Below are positions 11,499-23,300 of a DNA stretch of 64,000 bases, piece after piece (positions within the stretch are counted from its first letter, which is position 1; every line of letters begins with the position of its first letter). The notes under the pieces were generated by a model, which was not told the DNA's origin, made no database searches, and saw nothing but the letters and a program-made list of their open reading frames with translations. Origin of the DNA: Hofstenia miamia (lineage: Eukaryota > Xenacoelomorpha > Acoela); contig SCFE01000104.1 in the NCBI GenBank assembly GCA_004352715.1, positions 25,351 to 89,350 on the forward strand. The letters run 5' to 3'. The position numbers and the translations under genes are program-made.

Positions 11499-11849
11499 AT
11501 ATATATATATATAGTACTTAACAATAAGGACATAAACACTACTAATTCCTGAAAATCGTTGAAGGCCCAAAATGTTAAACACTAAAATTTAACTTTTCTT
11601 GAATTCTCAATGTTCGGCTTACAAAATTGTTGTTTAAATGTGTATAATTGCATTACTGTTTTATAAATAAATCTAGAATTACTTTAATAACCAAATAACA
11701 ATAGAAATATTTAGTTTTACATATAAAATATGCGAATGAATTTATTTAAAAATCATCATATTTAGTACATAGTGTATCAGAGAATAGCAAAAGCAATGCA
11801 TCAAACTACATTTAGCAATATTTTGCAAGTTTTTTTAAATTTGGATATC
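11499..11849. other. (TA)n remnant and AT-rich spacer
   Basis: The TA tract resumes after the Tc1 element (11499-11512). Nothing coding was seen after it. Confidence 0.5.
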
Positions 11850-12210
11850 AACAGTTCTGAGCGTTTGTGCACAAATCCTTTTGATAGGATATTGATTAAG
11901 GATGTTAAGCATTCCACATTAGAATGAAAATCAACGGCATCAGCGATATATTGAACATATTGAAACATGTACTTTCTGCAAGCAATATTTTCTTTGGTAC
12001 AGTAGAGTGAATGTGCTGAGACACCAAGTATTTGCTTGGCTGGGTCAGTTTACCAGTATTGATGTCGTTAAAAACCAATTTTAATCTTCATCGTCTATAT
12101 CTTTGTGTAAAGAGAATTTGTAAGCTTGTAAGCTGGGTAACCAGAAATGTAGTAGCAAATAAAAGCATCTTCTTTAGAACATTGCATCACGTTCTCATCT
12201 GACAGTATAT
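11850..12210 (-). pseudogene. unidentified transposase-like fragment
   Basis: On the minus strand broken frames read YYISGYPAYKL and, after a frame change, NDINTGKLTQPSKYL. A Y.SGY.A.KL block followed by a G.L..PS block resembles the C-terminal part of THAP9/P-like transposases, but the match is short and the zinc-binding Cys pairs between the blocks are not preserved. A single N at 12212 marks a sequence join just beyond it. Confidence 0.25.
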
Positions 12211-12334
12211 ANCCTAATTTAGACATTTTTGTATTTTACATTAAAAAACGCAATGTAGAAACAATATAATAACACAATGTAGAAACAATATGATAACACC
12301 GTATAGAAAGTAAATAGTTAATTAAAAAAACTCA

Positions 12335-13331
12335 CTAATATTTTGTATATCCGCCATTATTGGCCAAACATGCAGCAATGCAGTTTGACATTGACTCAAC
12401 CAGCTATCTACAATAATCATCAGTAATCTCTGTACACCATAACACTTCAAATTGCTCCTTCAGATCGTCAATTGATGTGCATTGGCATTTCCTCAGACAG
12501 TTTTGATGTGATGCCAGCAATTTTCTATGACGTTGAGGTCTGGGGAGTTTCCCGGCCAGTTCTCAAGCAGCTTATAATGCAATCTACTATTTCACAACTT
12601 TGGCGCTGTGCCAAAGAGCACCATCTTGTTGTAGTACAGATGTTCTGCGAAATTGCATAAACATGGGAACTTTCTCCTGAAATATTTTGAAATAGGCCTT
12701 GACTGTGACTGTCTTGTTGTGAGGAACAAAATGCAGAGCAGCACGCCCATTCGCAGTTATAGCACCCCAAATCATCACAGAAGGTGATGAGCGGACAGTT
12801 TTTTGCATGTAATGTGTGTTGAATCTTTGGTTTCTTCGTCGTCGAACGTGTGGCCAGTATGATGTAAACTGGCAAATCTTCGATTCTTCACTAAACATTA
12901 ATTGATGCCACATCTCAGGGTGTAGTGTTGGTATTCCCTGCAGAAGTGCAACCGGACTCAAATGTTTTTTGAAGGCAATCGGTGTTTGGCTGCTGGTTTG
13001 CACGATGGAAGGTCAAAGGTAGTATTCAATCAACGCCTAATGGTGCGTGTTGATACATTCTGTAATATCACATCTAGATTTGCTTTGATTTCAGAAGATG
13101 AAGAGAATGGTTGATTGACGACATAACGGTGAATGAGATGGTCAGTCTAAGGGGTTGTTACTTTTGGTCTTTCAGACCAATTTTGCAGTTGCTGATAGCA
13201 AGTAACACTTCTGGATACCGAAGATACTGACACGCCCATTCTAACAGCTATAGCGTGATAATTGTACCCCCCTCGTACAAGATATGAATTTGAGCACGCT
13301 TTGTTGGTGAAATTTCACTACCATGGACCAT
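12335..13331 (-). pseudogene. second Tc1-like transposase, decayed
   Basis: Minus-strand remnant from a plausible ATG at 13331-13329 (MVHGSEISPTKRAQI) to the natural end ...NGGYTKY and TAG at 12335. Landmarks in order: helix-turn-helix region with frameshift; MFSEESK (first acidic residue of the triad region); SPSVMIWGAI; RTSVLQQDGALWHSA (second Asp); NWPGNSPDLNVIENCW (Glu of DD34E); SIDDLKEQFEVLW. Frameshifts and stops occur near 13265, 13140, 12590, 12500 and 12425. It belongs to a Tc1-like family different from the element at 9.9 kb. Confidence 0.85.
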
Positions 13332-13484
13332 ATTTCAAACTATAAGGATAGTGCTTTTTCAGTGAAAATGTATTGTGTGTAAATCTAAAGTTCTGTTAAT
13401 TTGATTGACTAAATGAATCTGTTGTAAATTCTAAGAAAAATTTGGGAATTTCAGGAATTTTACGAAGTTTCCAGGAAATAGCAT

Positions 13485-13520
13485 AAAACAGGTTACTGTT
13501 CCCAAACTTTTGGCCGGTAC
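13485..13520 (-). repeat. 5' terminal repeat of the second Tc1-like element
   Basis: On the minus strand the sequence starts GTACCGGCCAAAAGTTTGGG directly after a (TA)n tract. That is the usual place and style of a Tc1-type TIR, 190 bp upstream of the transposase start. The matching 3' TIR below 12335 was not found, so the element is truncated there. Confidence 0.6.
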
Positions 13521-14089
13521 TATATATATATATANNNNNNNNNNNNNNNNNNNNNNNNNNNNNNNNNNNNNNNNNNNNNNNNNNNNNNNNNNNNNNNNNN
13601 NNNNNNNNNNNNNNNNNNNNNNNNNNNNNNNNNNNNNNNNNNNNNNNNNNNNNNNNNNNNNNNNNNNNNNNNNNNNNNNNNNNNNNNNNNNNNNNNNNNN
13701 NNNNNNNNNNNNNNNNNNNNNNNNNNNNNNNNNNNNNNNNNNNNNNNNNNNNNNNNNNNNNNNNNNNNNNNNNNNNNNNNNNNNNNNNNNNNNNNNNNNN
13801 NNNNNNNNNNNNNNNNNNNNNNNNNNNNNNNNNNNNNNNNNNNNNNNNNNNNNNNNNNNNNNNNNNNNNNNNNNNNNNNNNNNNNNNNNNNNNNNNNNNN
13901 NNNNNNNNNNNNNNNNNNNNNNNNNNNNNNNNNNNNNNNNNNNNNNNNNNNNNNNNNNNNNNNNNNNNNNNNNNNNNNNNNNNNNNNNNNNNNNNNNNNN
14001 NNNNNNNNNNNNNNNNNNNNNNNNNNNNNNNNNNNNNNNNNNNNNNNNNNNNNNNNNNNNNNNNNNNNNNNNNNNNAAAGCAAATTTAA

Positions 14090-14132
<43 letters not shown>

Positions 14133-14167
14133 CTATATATATATATATATCTAAATATATATACATA
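13521..14167. repeat. (TA)n microsatellite with 542-N gap
   Basis: TA dinucleotides at 13520-13534, a gap at 13535-14076, and a long imperfect TA/CATA tract at 14093-14167. Confidence 0.9.
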
Positions 14168-15084
14168 TACATATATATTAAGGATATGACTTTTTGACTT
14201 TCTTATAAAATTGAAATTCTCTGTACTACAGGTCCATGAGGTTTTGGCTAAATTTTACCCAACTGTGTTTTTTTTCATTGTTATTTCAAAAAAATATTCA
14301 CCCCCATCCTGATTTTTCTAAAATTGTCCTCACAGTAAATAGCATGCTCAGACTACACAAACAATTTCCTTTTAATACTTTCTAATAGTGTTAAATTCCG
14401 ACGTTTCTTGTTTTCTGACTTATATTTGAAACTGTGTTTTCTCTTTCTATAGAGAGCTTTAATGTCTTTGGTACTACTTTAAATTATTTGGAGTACATTA
14501 TTTTACAGATCGAATTCGAATTTTATGTCTACCTATTATTATAATACACACTTTTAGTAAGCTATATTGCTTCATATATTTTGATGTTATCGAGCAAATG
14601 TTTATGTCTTTTTGTAGCGCCTAAATACTTCTACAAGAATCATAAATTTTTCTAATATGATTTTATAAATTTTAACTAATTTTAATATAAATACAATTGA
14701 TATTCGCATTTTATTTTAAAGTTTTCATTAATAAAATCTGAAAATTGATAAAAATTTCTGTTCCTAAGCGAACTTTGTAACCATTGTCTCATACTATGCA
14801 CCATTTTGTAGAGCTTTAAATTTCAAGAAACAACCCATAGACACATGTATAGGTTTCCCTATTTTCCTAACGATAAGCGTTATTATGTTCCAATTCACAC
14901 TATTATTAATATTGACCCATCCCCATACGGTCTCTGTGCACTTTATTCATGCCGTATAGAATAAGACACATTATCTTTAGAAGAAATAGCGCTATTACAA
15001 AAAGGAATAAGAAAATTTTGACGAATCAATCTTCTAAAATTTCAAGACACTGTGAGGAAACGAACACTTATCCCCCTCCAAGAA
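14168..15084. other. no recognisable feature
   Basis: AT-rich DNA without coding or repeat structure that I can support. Confidence 0.5.
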
Positions 15085-15340
15085 TACCCAATAGAACGAA
15101 ACTTGCTTAATATTAAAAAAAATGCATGTCACATGGCATGTAACATGCACGTTCTTGCATGTAATTGCATGTACATGGAAGTGGCTTATCATGTAACATG
15201 CATGTAAAGTCAATAAATGCATGTTACATGGAAAGCAACATGCATTATCTTGTATGTGCATACATGTACATGGAAGTAATGTAACAAGTCACATGCAAAT
15301 AAATTAATGTACTTTTCATGTAACATGGAAGTTAAATGGA
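15085..15340. repeat. left ACATG-rich inverted repeat
   Basis: Starts TACCCAATAGAACGAAACTT and continues with roughly twenty overlapping ACATG/GCATGT/CATGTAAC words. The same terminus in inverse orientation ends at 30239. Probably the end of a TIR transposon. Confidence 0.6.
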
Positions 15341-15663
15341 ATTACAAAAGGCAATTCTCTTCCTTTTTTATTCACTGCTGACTTCACATCATGCCAAATA
15401 TCCTCACCTGAACCGAATTTGCACTTGCAGGCTCCTTCAAATTCATTAGGTGAGATAAAAATTTTGCGCTTTATATAATCAAAACATTTACAGGCAGGAA
15501 AATCGTACGTTCTGTCAAGATAAATTGGCTGGCGAAATAAATTTTGCGATTTTACATACATAGCTGAGAATTTAATAAACGTGAAGTAATTGCATTGTAG
15601 CAACACACACATATTAAACAAAACATACCGATGAGTATTTTCGGCAAAAATCATTTTTTTCAT
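15316..15663 (-). CDS. hypothetical small ORF inside the left inverted repeat
   Basis: A stop-free frame of about 115 codons from ATG at 15663, unusual for this AT-rich window. It is Lys/Cys/Phe rich, with a possible ACKCFDYIKRK and GACKCKFG pair of Cys motifs that could bind metal. No family is recognised. Its position just inside the ACATG-rich repeat suggests an exon or fragment of a transposon gene. It could also be chance. Confidence 0.3.
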   Translation of the reverse strand: MKKMIFAENTHRYVLFNMCVLLQCNYFTFIKFSAMYVKSQNLFRQPIYLDRTYDFPACKCFDYIKRKIFISPNEFEGACKCKFGSGEDIWHDVKSAVNKKGRELPFVIPFNFHVT

Positions 15664-15699
15664 ACTTGATTCACAGTTTTGAGCATTCTTCAATGTAGT

Positions 15700-17442
15700 T
15701 TTATTCGACTTGACTGATATGAAAGACTTGCTGCTTATATATAAGTAGTTTTATTATTGAAGCATGACCTCTGCAAATCAATGTTTATAAAAAAATATAA
15801 AGTATTACCTGAATTAAGAAAATGAGGAAGAAATAACCAATTCAAATGCATTAAGTTAAAGTTATTTAGTCATTCAACAGTTCTAAAAAACAATAATTAT
15901 AACAATGAACAAAAATAATACCAGAACATATAATGAATTCACCAATACATTTCACAAACATCTGTTGTAATGTCGTTAAAATTTCTAAACAAGTTATTTA
16001 TACAATGGCAACTTATAATAAAATAATGTATTGAATTTATACAAAGATCATGCTTCACTATTATTATAAATGAAAATTTAGAAAATAGTTGCTGCTTTTC
16101 GCCAACTTGAATACTTTCTGCACATCAATCTAAAATACATGCTGTACAAAGATTTTTTTGAATACTACACTTACAACAGTTATTGCAGTGTATTTGTATA
16201 TGAACTATTACCAATAATTTTTTATGCAATTGAAAAATCAAATATAAAAACTCTGAAAAGTAGGAATTTTAAATTAAATAAATTGACAAATATCCTAAAC
16301 AACAAAATCTATATGATGCGAAATTGGTAATAAATAATTAGATAAACAAAATAAAAATATTAAGTAAAAAATATGCAAGTAAATGCTAACTACATCTAGA
16401 AATACATCAATAACAAAAATCAAAACATTAATGCTTTCGTTGNNNNNNNNNNNNNNNNNNNNNNNNNNNNNNNNNNNNNNNNNNNNNNNNNNNNNNNNNN
16501 NNNNNNNNNNNNNNNNNNNNNNNNNNNNNNNNNNNNNNNNNNNNNNNNNNNNNNNNNNNNNNNNNNNNNNNNNNNNNNNNNNNNNNNNNNNNNNNNNNNN
16601 NNNNNNNNNNNNNNNNNNNNNNNNNNNNNNNNNNNNNNNNNNNNNNNNNNNNNNNNNNNNNNNNNNNNNNNNNNNNNNNNNNNNNNNNNNNNNNNNNNNN
16701 NNNNNNNNNNNNNNNNNNNNNNNNNNNNNNNNNNNNNNNNNNNNNNNNNNNNNNNNNNNNNNNNNNNNNNNNNNNNNNNNNNNNNNNNNNNNNNNNNNNN
16801 NNNNNNNNNNNNNNNNNNNNNNNNNNNNNNNNNNNNNNNNNNNNNNNNNNNNNNNNNNNNNNNNNNNNNNNNNNNNNNNNNNNNNNNNNNNNNNNNNNNN
16901 NNNNNNNNNNNNNNNNNNNNNNNNNNNNNNNNNNNNNNNNNNNNNNNNNNNNNNNNNNNNNNNNNNNNNNNNNNNNNNNNNNNNNNNNNNNNNNNNNNNN
17001 NNNNNNNNNNNNNNNNNNNNNNNNNNNNNNNNNNNNNNNNNNNNNNNNNNNNNNNNNNNNNNNNNNNNNNNNNNNNNNNNNNNNNNNNNNNNNNNNNNNN
17101 NNNNNNNNNNNNNNNNNNNNNNNNNNNNNNNNNNNNNNNNNNNNNNNNNNNNNNNNNNNNNNNNNNNNNNNNNNNNNNNNNNNNNNNNNNNNNNNNNNNN
17201 NNNNNNNNNNNNNNNNNNNNNNNNNNNNNNNNNNNNNNNNNNNNNNNNNNNNNNNNNNNNNNNNNNNNNNNNNNNNNNNNNNNNNNNNNNNNNNNNNNNN
17301 NNNNNNNNNNNNNNNNNNNNNNNNNNNNNNNNNNNNNNNNNNNNNNNNNNNNNNNNNNNNNNNNNNNNNNNNNNNNNNNNNNNNNNNNNNNNNNNNNNNN
17401 NNNNNNNNNNNNNNNNNNNNNNNNNNNNNNNNNNNNNNNNNN
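15700..17442. other. AT-rich DNA and 1000-N gap (16443-17442)
   Basis: No feature seen at 15700-16442. The gap is exactly 1000 N, i.e. of unknown true size, so contiguity with the Gypsy element to its right is not proven. Confidence 0.9.
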
Positions 17443-20085
17443 GTAGGCTTTGAGTATTTGCTACATCCTTGTAGAAGAAACTGATGTTATCTCTTCTTTT
17501 TCCGTTATAGTATTGGGATCATTCTTATTGATCTGCATCATTGTAACAATTTCAACCTGCTTTGTGACATCATAGTAGCGGTATTTCTTCTCCCATATGT
17601 CTGTCAATACTATGTCATTTACTCTGGAGAATAACATTATAGCTCTTGGATTTCATTCCTCAATTTCTTTTCTGAGATCTTGCAGTTGCACATTTATGGG
17701 CTTGCCATGTGTATAGAGCTGGTCTGGCGTTATCATTCCTTCAATGTAGACCTTTTCTTTGTTATTGTTGTGCAACATTATTTCTTTTGTCTTTTTGTAG
17801 TCATCTTGTTCTATCATGGCTTTTGCTTTTCTTTTGGTATTTACATATGACTTGAACTTGTGGAGGAATATCTTTGCAACCTTAACTTCCTTTGGTAGTC
17901 TCCATCGTGGGAGGACCATTGGTATTGTGACAGTTTCTGGTGGTGTGCAGATTAAGATTTTTGTTTCAATCTCTCTTTCTATGTGTCTATATGAGCCTTC
18001 TGTTGTTGATGCTGTGGCTAAACCTATTGTAGCGTGCTAATTCATCTTGGCTTTGGAAATTGTATCCCAGAACGCTTGTGTCAATCCCTTACAGCTTAGT
18101 TTTAATTGTAATTCTTCTTTGATTTCCATTTTTGATGTGATGCATTCAACGTCTATAGCCATTTGATTATATGGTCTCAGTAACTCTTTCAGTTCTGTTC
18201 ATGTGAACGCTTCAGTGAACATAAGTTTCATTGTCGCCACTGTTAGTTGTTCCCTTATGCTCTTTAAGTTTCTTTCTTTTATATCTGTAGATTCTTTTAT
18301 GATTTTAATTTCAACCAGGAAATGCTCGTCATCTGTATCTATCCATTCTATTGTCTTGGCTGGACTGATCTCTCCCCATTTCTCGATATTTATTCTATCA
18401 ATTGTTTGTTGCATTTTGGGGGATAGTAGTAATCTAGATGAAGTTAGTAATTGTTCCTCTTCTAGCATTTCTGCTTGGGACTTCATTACCATTTCACAGA
18501 CTTCTACCAGTTCTGTGATGCCCCCTTGTTTCATCATTTTGGCACTTCAAATAATTTTAGAAAATGTGCGCTGGGGACTCTCTCGTTTGTAGCATTCCAT
18601 TTCCTTATTGATGATTTTCTGCACTTTTTTCTGCATTAGCATTTTTCGGATTTCAGCTGTGCTTGCCAGTTTCCTTTTAATAATTTTCTTTGTTGTGAGC
18701 CAAGTTTGATTTTGGAGTTGCTTCATCCATGTCTCGGATGTTGCTCCCCACATATACTTTCTCATTGGCTCGTCAAATATCATGATCTCACTGGGACATA
18801 TCCCCATCTTGTTCGCTATGCTTATTACTGACATTTTCCCTAGTGGATTTTCGTTCATTATTATTCTGCTCAGTATTTTTTCCATTGTTTGCGCTGGCTT
18901 CTCTGATTGATTTGGTTACTGTAATTTCCCAGTGTGATCTTTTAGTAGCTAATTCTTTGTCTGCATATTTATCAGGGCTATTGCTATTTCATATTTCTTC
19001 GCTTTTGTTAGTCTGTGATGAGTGTGTTGTGAAATCAGGAGTTTTATTTCCATGTCTTCCGTTGTGAATATTGCTAATATCCATGCTGTCATTCTGTATC
19101 ATATCTCTGGTGCATTTTTTTCTTCAAATAATAATTGTTTGAAGTCCCTTTTTGTGTTTAGTTCATATGCTCTATTTACCTCCACCAGGGCCATCTCTAT
19201 TGACTTGTGGAATTTTCGTGATGGTGAATCGATCTTTATTTGTGGCCAACCTTCTTCTACCTTTTGTTGCAGCTTCATGTTTTTCCAGATTGTTTGGATT
19301 TGTTGTAAATGATCTTGTTGTTGAGTCAGGCTGCACTTTATAAATGTGTTGGCCTAACCAGCATGCATCTTCTAAGTGCTGGGGAATGTCTTCTTGTGTT
19401 GTTATTGTTATGATTACGATTCTAATATTCTGCACTCTTGCCATTCTTGTTGTATCATCCACTTTCTTTTCTAAAGTCTTTGTGTATTCTTTTTGTTTTA
19501 ATATATGTATGATCATGAGATTCTCTGCATCGATGTTTATTTCAGGTATTTCGGCGATTTTATCTTAGGCCATTAATCGCTTGTGTGTTGTATCCAGTGT
19601 GAATGCATCGTCAAATATGATGTGAACCATACTGCACATATATGGCCTCTCCACTGTTTCATTCATTTCTTCCGGATAACTAATGATGACATTTACTTTC
19701 AGTCTATTGTTGGCATTGAGCACAATTGGTAAGTATTTCCCTTTGACTCTTGTGACTTTTTGTATATGAGCTTTTGTTTCTGGGGATAGTATTGTGAATG
19801 CATTGTAGCGCATCTTTGAGGTTACCATGAAATAAAGATGTAAAGTTTCCCCATCAATTTTCGACATTTGTTTTTCTCTCTCTTTTGATCTAACCATTCT
19901 CTATGACGTTGTTTCTGAGGAGGCTTGTAGCTGAGTCATCCTTAATGGTATTTTACTTGTGCTCAGTTCACAGTCTGAGGGCTGTGAATTGGTGCTGATG
20001 TTTTCTACTGCTTCGCCCTTGAATCAGCTGACAGTTACTCCCATCAGCACTTGACCAGCTGTGGTTCTGGATGAGATGACGTCAG
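17443..20085 (-). pseudogene. post-integrase reading frame, element 1 (unknown function)
   Basis: A long, now broken reading frame between integrase and the 3' LTR. Landmarks from its start: VRSKEREKQMSKIDGETLHL, YLPIVLNANNR, DDAFTLDTT, IPEINIDAENLMIIHILKQK, GICPSEIMIFDEPMRKY, WGATSETWMKQL and MITPDQLYTHGKPINVQLQD. The composition is that of a soluble, charged protein; I see no signal peptide, no long hydrophobic segment and no Cys pattern of an envelope protein. The frame is almost identical in element 2 and clearly related, but diverged, in the element at 61.9-64.0 kb. No family is recognised. About 0.2 kb present in element 2 (near 42772-42946) is missing near 19350. The 3' end is in the gap. 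Confidence 0.6.
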
Positions 20086-20310
20086 CCTTGAATCACTTTT
20101 GTATCTCCACGGTTCTTCCACCATTTACACTTTTCCCTGGAACTCCTCATGTCTCACTGCCCTTGAATCAGCATCGTGGACTTTGGGAGGGAAATTTGTG
20201 CTGCGCACCAGTTTTCTGCGTGCCCTTGAATCAGCAGTGCAGATCCCTGGTGGGAGAGGCTTTTTGTCCATTGGTCTCTCTGCCCTTGAATCAGCCTTGA
20301 GGACTACTAA
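19985..20310 (-). repeat. linker with A-D-S-R repeats after integrase
   Basis: At least five copies of a degenerate unit whose plus-strand core is GCCCTTGAATCAGC (near 20015, 20160, 20222 and 20281, with diverged copies near 20085). In one minus-strand frame they read KADSRAERP, TADSRARRK, DADSRAVRH, SDSRL and ADSRAKQ, spaced about 21-25 residues. The same unit separates protease from RT. Element 2 has lost this block. Confidence 0.65.
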
Positions 20311-20369
20311 GACGCCTCCTCACTCTACGTCGTCTATTCATCAGTTCTTCTTTCTCGTCCCTTCTGCCC

Positions 20370-23300
20370 TCAATTCAACGTCTGGTTTGAGAACTTCTTC
20401 ACACTCTCCTGTTCATTGTTGAGAGCTCCTCCAGTTGTTGTGTTCTGCGCACTCTCTTTTTCATTGGTGGGTGCATCATTTTCTTCTAATTTCCTAACTG
20501 TGGTTAATAAATTTATATCCCATGTTTCAGGGTCATATATAGGTTTATTTCTCACTGTCCTCTGGGGCAGCACTCTTTGGCTTGGATTGTTGTTTCCAAT
20601 TTCTGGTGTGCACTCGTCATCGAATTCTTCTTCATGTATGCTATCTAAATCATACATATTGTATATAATTTCATTGCCATTAATTTGGCATATTTTGAAT
20701 TCAGCATTATCATCTATCTTTGTTTCCTTGATATCTGCTGTTGCTCTCTTGAGGTTTTGAAAGTGTAGTAGTCTGTTGTTGTCTAGCATGTATTCATTGT
20801 TTGGTAGTGTTTGTGTTATCATCTGGGGGCTGGACCATACTGTTTTCAACTTTCAGACTTGGTTTGTGTCTATGAGCTTAATTGGTGTGAACACATATAC
20901 TTTATCACCTACCTTGTGTGTGTGACCATAGATTTTTTTATTATAATTATGTTGCTGTCTCACTGCCAACTTTTTTATATTGTGACACATTGTTTCATGA
21001 ATCCCTGTGATCTGGTTTCTTAATTGTTGTATATATGCATTGTCCAATTTCCCACTGTAGTTGGTATACTGCATTGAGAGCGGGGTTGCTGCCTCCCTTC
21101 CAAACATAGCTTTGAACAGTGATACTCCAGTCATTGCATGTACTGAGGTATTGTAATAGTATTTGATCATCTTGATAACCTCTCTCCATCTACTTCCTCC
21201 TATTCGTGTTGTTGCTACTCTGATTAATTTAATTAATGTTCAATTGAGTCGTTCCACTGCTCTGTTGGCCTGTGGATGATAGGCAGTTGTTCGTTTTCTT
21301 GCAATTTCTAGGAGCTTCGCCATCTCTTGGAAAAGTCCACTTTCAAATTGAGGCCCTTTATCTGTTATGATCGTTTCCATTGGTCCCAATCTCAGTATCC
21401 ACTCTTTTAAAACTAGTTTGGCTGTGGTTTCCACTGTGGTGTTTTGCATTGGGACCATTCTTGCATATTTGGTAAAGTTGTCAACCATTACTAGTAGGTA
21501 CTGATAACCTTTGGCGTCCTTTGATAGCATCTCCAAAATCTATATGGACTATTTCATTGGGTTGAGTTGCGATAATTTTTTCTAGTGGTGCTCACTGTGT
21601 TGGAAAGTGCTGTTTGTTGTTGAGAAGGCATGTTGTGCACTTGTTGATAATATCTTCCACGAATTTCCTGATGGCTGTCATTATGAATCGTGCATTAAAT
21701 GTTTTCTCTGTCTGTGTTATTCCTAGGTGACCTTTCTCATGTATCTTCCATATCAGTTCCCTCTTGAAGTAAATGGGTATCATGATTTGGTTGTTTCCAG
21801 CTTTGACGTATAAAAGTCTGTTCCTGTTGATCTTCCACTTGTAACATTCATAATATCCTGCCATTATTTTAGATAGTGTAGTTCAAGGCTCTCTAATCTT
21901 CTTTAAGATCTCACCTAGGATTACATCATCTTTCTGTTTATCCACTATCTCTTGTTCTGTTATCTCCTCTCTTATGAGTATTGGTAATACTGCTTGATCT
22001 TTTTTGTCCACGTTTATCTCTGGTAAGTCCTCGTATTTGGTGTGTGGCAGGAACTGAAATTGCTTCTTTTCTCCCTCTGTTTTCACTGTGTCTCTTTGGT
22101 ATTCTGGGAGTGATGTCCAGAAATCCGCGTTGTTGTGTAGTGTGCCTTTCCTATGTTTGATCGTAAATGTGAATTCATTTAGGTATTCAATCCACCGGGA
22201 TACTATTCTGGACTTATCTCCCGAGAACTTCTTCAGCTAGGCCAATCCACTGTTGTCTGTTCATACTCTGAATTCCCTTCCTATGAGAAAATGTCGAAAT
22301 TTCTTGATGCTCTCAATCAGTGCAAGCATTTCTACCTTGGTGGAGCCGTAGTTCTCTTTGCTTGCCCTCAGCTTGTGACTAAAGAACTGAATGGGTACTT
22401 CTTTCCCGTTTCTCATCTGTCCCAATGTTGCTCCAATTGCTACCTTACTTGTGTCGCAGTCTAGTATGAATTTCTCATTGTAATCTGGTGTATTAAGGGA
22501 AGGTAATTTCGCGAGTTCCTCTTTGATATTGTCGAGTTCCTCTTGTTCTTGCCAAGTCCATAGAAAATGTACTGACTTCCTCATCAATCAGGTCATCTTT
22601 GACGTTTTTCCAGCTATATATGGAATAAAGGTTCCATAATAATTGAAGAATCCCATAATTTGCTGTATATCGTTTTTGTTGTTTTGTTTTTCTATCTTTT
22701 GGATCATCTCTCTGGTGTTGTCCTTCATGCATATTCTACCTTTCTCTATAGTTCTTCTGAGGAACACTATTTTCTCTTTCAGGATATTGCACTTATTTCC
22801 ATTGATCCAGAGCCCTGCTTTTTCAAAAATCGTTAGTCGCCTCGCCAGTTTTTCCAGGTGTTCTTGGACTGTATCAATTGTGACTATAATGTCATCTACA
22901 TAGGCGTCGACTCCCTCTTACATTCTGTGTGTCTTATTTTTCAATACCTTCATTATATACCTCTGAAACATTGCCAGTGCAATACAAAGTCTGAACGCCA
23001 TATATATTTACTCATATAGCCCTTATGGGGTTATGAATGCTATCTTCTTGATGTAATCTTCCTCAATCTTCACTTGCCAATAGGCCTTGAAAAAATCCAA
23101 AGTTTTAAAATATTTATGTTTACTGGCTTTGTAGAGCATGTCCTCTATTCGCGGTAGGGGGTATGAATCCTTCTTTGTCACCTCATTTAATTTATGAAAG
23201 TCAATACATAGACGGTACTTATTTCCCTGTTTTACAAACACGGTTGGTGCTGCGTGCGGGCTCTCTCTTGGCAGGATGATCTTATTGTCAATTAGCTCTT

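Noticed and set aside
13500-14160. Open frames rich in Ile-Tyr
   Set aside because: They are translations of (TA)n repeats and N runs.
17443-20085. Env-like gene as explanation of the post-integrase frame
   Set aside because: No hydrophobic membrane segment or signal peptide on the coding strand; hydrophobic plus-strand frames here are antisense shadows.
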